A stretch of 55,424 nt of DNA from Marivivens sp. (GTDB taxonomy: Bacteria > Pseudomonadota > Alphaproteobacteria > Rhodobacterales > Rhodobacteraceae), in NCBI GenBank assembly GCA_017643845.1, contig JAEPMR010000013.1, forward strand, positions 1-55,424. Reading direction: 5' to 3'. Every line of letters starts with the position of its first letter. Positions within the stretch are counted from its first letter, which is position 1. This document shows positions 51,914 through 55,424 of this stretch, one piece after another. A program made the translations under genes and the position numbers. The notes beneath the pieces are model-generated. The model had not been told where the DNA came from. It saw only the letters and a list, made by a program, of their open reading frames with translations, and did no database searches.

Positions 51914-53422
51914 CTAGGTGAGGCCATCATCGAACATGGCGGCGTCCTGTGCTGCCCGTCTGATAGCATTTGATTTGTGGACCGTTTCCATAAACTCTGC
52001 CTCTGGGTCACTGTCGAAAACCACACCACCGCCAGCTTGAATATAGAGTTTTTGATCCTTTAAAACGGCTGTCCTGAGCGCGATACACATGTCCATATCG
52101 CCATTCGCCGAAAAATAACCGACACCGCCGCCATAGACACCTCTCTTTTCTGGTTCGAGTTCGTCGATGATTTCCATGGCGCGTACTTTGGGAGCACCAG
52201 ATACTGTACCAGCAGGCATGCCAGCAAAAAACGCGGAAAGTGCGTCATGTTCAGGTGCAAGCTCTCCAACGACATTAGAGACGATATGCATCACATGGCT
52301 GTATCGCTCGATAACGAATTCTTCTGTCGGGCGGACCGAACCGACCTTTGCGACACGTCCAACATCGTTGCGCCCGAGGTCGAGAAGCATCAAGTGTTCG
52401 GCAAGCTCTTTTTGATCTGCCAAGAGATCCTTTTCGTTCTGGATGTCTTCCTCTGGTGTCGCGCCGCGCGGCCGCGTTCCGGCAATAGGGCGAATTGTAA
52501 TTTCATTTCCGAACACTCTGACAAGGATTTCAGGACTTGCGCCGATCACCTGAAATTCGCCGAAATTGAAAAAGAACATAAACGGCGAAGGATTTGTTCG
52601 GCGCAACGACCGATAAAGTGCGAACGGCGTTTCTTGAAACTCCTGCGTCCAGCGTTGTGCGGGGACAACCTGAAAAATATCACCTGCTCGGATATAGTCT
52701 TTTGCTCGCTCGACAGCGGCAATGTACTCCGATTTTTCAAAATTGGAGGTAGTTGGCACAAGTGATTTCGAGTTGTTCAAAGACCGGCCCGAGGCGGGCA
52801 GGGGGCGTTCGAGTGCTCTTTGAGCCGACTCGACCTTGGCGCAGGCATCTTGATACGCGCGTTCCGGGTCTTTGTTTCCAGCGGCCCAAACGGGTGCAAC
52901 CAAAATTACGTCACCTTTGACACCATCGAGTACGGCGATCAGTGAGGGGCGAAGAAACATGCCGTCCGGAAGACCAATTGGATCCGGATTTATGTTTGGA
53001 AGGTGCTCAACCAATCTGATTGTGTCATAGCCCAAATAACCAAAGAGCCCGGCAGCAGCAGCTGGTAAGTCTGAGGGTAATTCAATCCGGCTTTCGTCTA
53101 GGAGGGAACGCAGTGCGTCCAGAGGAACGACTTCCTCGCGCACAAAGCCATCAGGGTCGCTAACAATATTCCGGTTGATGTAGCTTGTTTCCCCTGAACA
53201 TTTCCAGATTAGATCGGGCTCCATCCCGATAATGGAGTATCGTCCACGCACTTCTCCCCCGGTTACGCTTTCCAGCATGAAAGCGTTGCTCCCGGAGCCG
53301 TTCAACTTGAGCATGATCGAAACAGGTGTGTCGAGATCCGCGGCCAAACGCGTGTAGACGACCTGGTTTCGCCCTGCTTTGAAATTGGTTTCGAATTCTT
53401 GTTGTGAAGGATGCATTGCCAT
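51914..53422 (-). CDS. trpE: Anthranilate synthase component I
   Basis: 502 residues. It uses chorismate and ammonia from TrpG to make anthranilate. The N-terminal regulatory region contains LKLNGSGSNAFMLESVTGGE, the tryptophan-binding type LLES-like block. The catalytic C-terminal half has IRPIAGTRPRGATPEEDIQN, LMLLDLGRNDVGRVAKVGSV, and GAPKVRAMEIIDELEPEKRG. It lies 8 nt after ppiD on the same strand, a pairing I recall from Rhodobacterales. trpG is not in the window. Confidence 0.97.
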   Translation of the reverse strand: MAMHPSQQEFETNFKAGRNQVVYTRLAADLDTPVSIMLKLNGSGSNAFMLESVTGGEVRGRYSIIGMEPDLIWKCSGETSYINRNIVSDPDGFVREEVVPLDALRSLLDESRIELPSDLPAAAAGLFGYLGYDTIRLVEHLPNINPDPIGLPDGMFLRPSLIAVLDGVKGDVILVAPVWAAGNKDPERAYQDACAKVESAQRALERPLPASGRSLNNSKSLVPTTSNFEKSEYIAAVERAKDYIRAGDIFQVVPAQRWTQEFQETPFALYRSLRRTNPSPFMFFFNFGEFQVIGASPEILVRVFGNEITIRPIAGTRPRGATPEEDIQNEKDLLADQKELAEHLMLLDLGRNDVGRVAKVGSVRPTEEFVIERYSHVMHIVSNVVGELAPEHDALSAFFAGMPAGTVSGAPKVRAMEIIDELEPEKRGVYGGGVGYFSANGDMDMCIALRTAVLKDQKLYIQAGGGVVFDSDPEAEFMETVHKSNAIRRAAQDAAMFDDGLT

Positions 53423-53430
53423 GCTTCTGC

Positions 53431-55272
53431 CTATTGGAAATTGGCATGAACCGCACGTACAGCGGCATCATCAATTCGAATTTCAGTTTCGCGGCGAAGC
53501 GCGGCCACAACTCGCTCAAAAAGGTCCTGAGCGATTGAGTTCGCATGCCTTTCACCAAGCGCGGTTGAAAGTGAGACCACATCGGGGTCGGCGGTATCTG
53601 GAGCGCGTATTGCGTCGACCCGTGCGACAATCTGTGTTGCTCCGTTATCGATGACTGAAACGTCACCGATTTCGGCGGCAAAAACTTCAGTCACGAATTC
53701 TGGCGGCGTGCCTGCTACAAAGCCCCGTCTTGTCAGGTCGGATTCCTGATTTGGAACAAGGCCAAGGCTTTCGAAGCTGGTGAGCGGTAAAATTTTGTCC
53801 GACAGATCTGTAGCCAACCGCTCAACAGCAGCGGCGCGTGCCGTCTCAAGCCATCCTGCGCGGACTTCGTCCTCCACCATAGAAAAGGGCTGCAGTGTTG
53901 GCGGGATAATCTCATCTACCCGCAGAGCGAAGATCCCCCCATCGGAAAGGTCGCCTAATTCCGGGTAGTCGCCAGGTTCCGCACTCCCCACGGCGATGCG
54001 GAAGCTTTCGTAATTCGCGGGACCATCTTTCGTTTCTTCATTCCAGTCGAGCTGTCCGATCTGCATTGGTGTGCGATCGACAAGGTCTTCGACAGTGGCA
54101 CCTCCCGCAAGCAGATCGAGTACATTTTCCCTTTCTGTGTCGATGAGGCGACGGGCCCGAGAACTTGCGATTTCATCACGGAGCATCGAAGAGACATCTT
54201 CGAGTGATTGGCTCTGGGCTTCGATAATTGCGTTCACACGGAAAATTGCCACCCCCAACTCGGTCGCGAGAGGCGCTGTCACCGATTGAAGTGCTGTTGC
54301 AAATACGGCCTCGCCAGATGCGCCAAGATCCTCAATCGCCACATCTCCTAAGTCAATGTCTGACAGTGACAAGCCTCGTTCTGCCACAATTTCTTCGAAG
54401 CTGGCTTGCCCGCTATCTATTCGCTCAAAGGCAGAGTTGGCTGCGTCCTCGTCAAAGAACACCAAACGCTCGACCAGACGTTTTTCCGGTTGGTTGAATT
54501 CGGAAATCCGCTCTTGGTAAAGCGTAGCAATGCTTTCGGGATCGATCTCCAATGTCGATTGGTACATCTCTGGTGTGAGGATCGCGTAGGTGACTTTTCG
54601 TTCTTCTAGCGCTGTGAACTCGTCTGGGTTCTCGGCGTAGTAGGATTGCAGTTCCTCACTCGTCGGCGCAGGAAGCGGAGCGGTCAAAAGATCGGACGTT
54701 ACCGTTGCCCAAGTGACTGCCCGTCGCTCACCCGCAAAATCGATCATAACATTTTTGTAAGTTTCCGACGGCGCAATGCCGGAAAGCAGGGCCGCCTGTA
54801 AAATGGTGCGCGAGATTTCATCTCTGAGCGATGTTTCAAATGTTTCTTCGGTCTCGCCCATCCGGCTGAGGGCATCCCGGTATGTCTCTCGGCTGAAGTT
54901 TCCGCTAAGGTCTCGGAATCCGTTTATTGCAAGTAGTTGATCACGAACATTTTCGTCACCCGCAGAAATTCCAAGGCGAGCTGTCTCGGCGTCCAGAACT
55001 CTTTCGAGGATGAGTTGATCCAGGACAAGACGATCAAGTCCCAATTGTTGCGCTTGGGTAAAGCTGATGGGCGAGCCGGATTGAGCCTCGAATGCGCGCA
55101 GTTGCGAATTCAGTTCACGGGCATACCGATTGATCGAAATGTCCTTTTCACCGACAGTTCCCAGCTTGCTTACGGTTCCTGTCAGGCCGGTCGCGCCGAA
55201 GCCCATAAGCCCGATGAAGAGAAGGCCCATGATAATCCAAAGAAAGATCTTTCCGCCGGTCTTCTTAGCCAT
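53431..55272 (-). CDS. ppiD: Periplasmic peptidyl-prolyl isomerase/foldase PpiD-like (SurA N-domain)
   Basis: 613 residues. An N-terminal TM anchor (about 9-32, KIFLWIIMGLLFIGLMGFGA) precedes a SurA/PpiD-like helical chaperone domain (about 40-170). The parvulin-like part (about 245-370) is divergent: KRLVERLVFFDEDAANSAFE, ASFEEIVAERGLSLSDIDLG, and VTAPLATELGVAIFRVNAI. It is followed by further repeats and PPIC-like segments. It helps fold exported proteins at the SecYEG exit. The 152 nt upstream to the window edge hold no supported gene. Confidence 0.9.
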   Translation of the reverse strand: MAKKTGGKIFLWIIMGLLFIGLMGFGATGLTGTVSKLGTVGEKDISINRYARELNSQLRAFEAQSGSPISFTQAQQLGLDRLVLDQLILERVLDAETARLGISAGDENVRDQLLAINGFRDLSGNFSRETYRDALSRMGETEETFETSLRDEISRTILQAALLSGIAPSETYKNVMIDFAGERRAVTWATVTSDLLTAPLPAPTSEELQSYYAENPDEFTALEERKVTYAILTPEMYQSTLEIDPESIATLYQERISEFNQPEKRLVERLVFFDEDAANSAFERIDSGQASFEEIVAERGLSLSDIDLGDVAIEDLGASGEAVFATALQSVTAPLATELGVAIFRVNAIIEAQSQSLEDVSSMLRDEIASSRARRLIDTERENVLDLLAGGATVEDLVDRTPMQIGQLDWNEETKDGPANYESFRIAVGSAEPGDYPELGDLSDGGIFALRVDEIIPPTLQPFSMVEDEVRAGWLETARAAAVERLATDLSDKILPLTSFESLGLVPNQESDLTRRGFVAGTPPEFVTEVFAAEIGDVSVIDNGATQIVARVDAIRAPDTADPDVVSLSTALGERHANSIAQDLFERVVAALRRETEIRIDDAAVRAVHANFQ

Positions 55273-55424
55273 TTCTCAACCCTATTATTTCGCAACGTCT
55301 GCGTGGTCCAAGCATGCTGTCTGCATATTCGGAGCATCGGCGGTCTGCAAGCGCATCGCTCTTCGGCAAAGGTGGACTCAAATCTGTATTCGATTTACTC
55401 GGTTTCAGAAAGTTGCAGTTTGAT

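Noticed and set aside
1..55424. CRISPR arrays, insertion sequences, prophage or integrated elements
   Set aside because: No regularly spaced repeats, transposase or integrase motifs were seen; the tRNA-Pro gene has no visible integrase or repeated 3' end within the window.

Overview
The window is about 55 kb of an alphaproteobacterial chromosome, most likely a marine Rhodobacteraceae (Roseobacter group) member of moderate GC. The evidence is family-level gene content and order: rpmF-plsX-fabH-ihfA-merR, cysS-cimA, yajC-secD-secF-ccmABCDG, ppiD-trpE, a DUF6314 gene, divergent LuxR-type solos, and a dihydroxypropanesulfonate (DHPS) type catabolic cluster. Genes are tightly packed with many ATGA overlaps. 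I see no IS element, CRISPR array, prophage or rRNA, and one tRNA. Every assignment rests on reading motifs; no database search was run.

Layout. 1-4.5 kb (mostly minus strand): start of a probable dCTP deaminase gene, tRNA-Pro(GGG), MerR regulator, ihfA, fabH, plsX, rpmF and a YceD-family gene. 4.5-8 kb: a BamE-like lipoprotein, an MttB-type methyltransferase homologue and a PLP aminotransferase. 8.2-12 kb: cysS, cimA and a squalene/phytoene-synthase-like protein in one coupled unit. 12-18.6 kb: MFS transporter and cobalamin genes cobB and cobA on the minus strand, facing cbiD-cobK-alkA-esterase on the plus strand. 18.6-23.7 kb: an RND efflux pair. 24-27.5 kb: a YfgM-like protein, BamB and Der. 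27.5-35 kb: serS, then yajC-secDF, a Mth938-like gene and the cytochrome c maturation genes ccmABCDG.

35-41.7 kb is the most distinctive part. A LacI-type regulator faces a six-gene operon: an HpsN-like dehydrogenase, an SDR, a Zn alcohol dehydrogenase, both subunits of a ComDE-type sulfopyruvate decarboxylase and an FMN-dependent 2-hydroxyacid oxidase. Together these fit a complete soluble route DHPS -> (R)-sulfolactate -> sulfopyruvate -> sulfoacetaldehyde. The flavin oxidase sits where other organisms use NAD-linked or membrane-bound sulfolactate dehydrogenases. Two LacI-type palindromes lie in the divergent promoter region, and a perfect 14-bp hairpin closes the operon.

41.7-55.4 kb: acnA, a secreted DUF1223 protein, an LpxL/HtrB-like acyltransferase that has lost the acidic residue of its catalytic dyad, a FliG-like protein, a divergent pair of autoinducer-binding proteins (one without a DNA-binding domain), purB, DUF6314, bioY, queC, trpE and ppiD.
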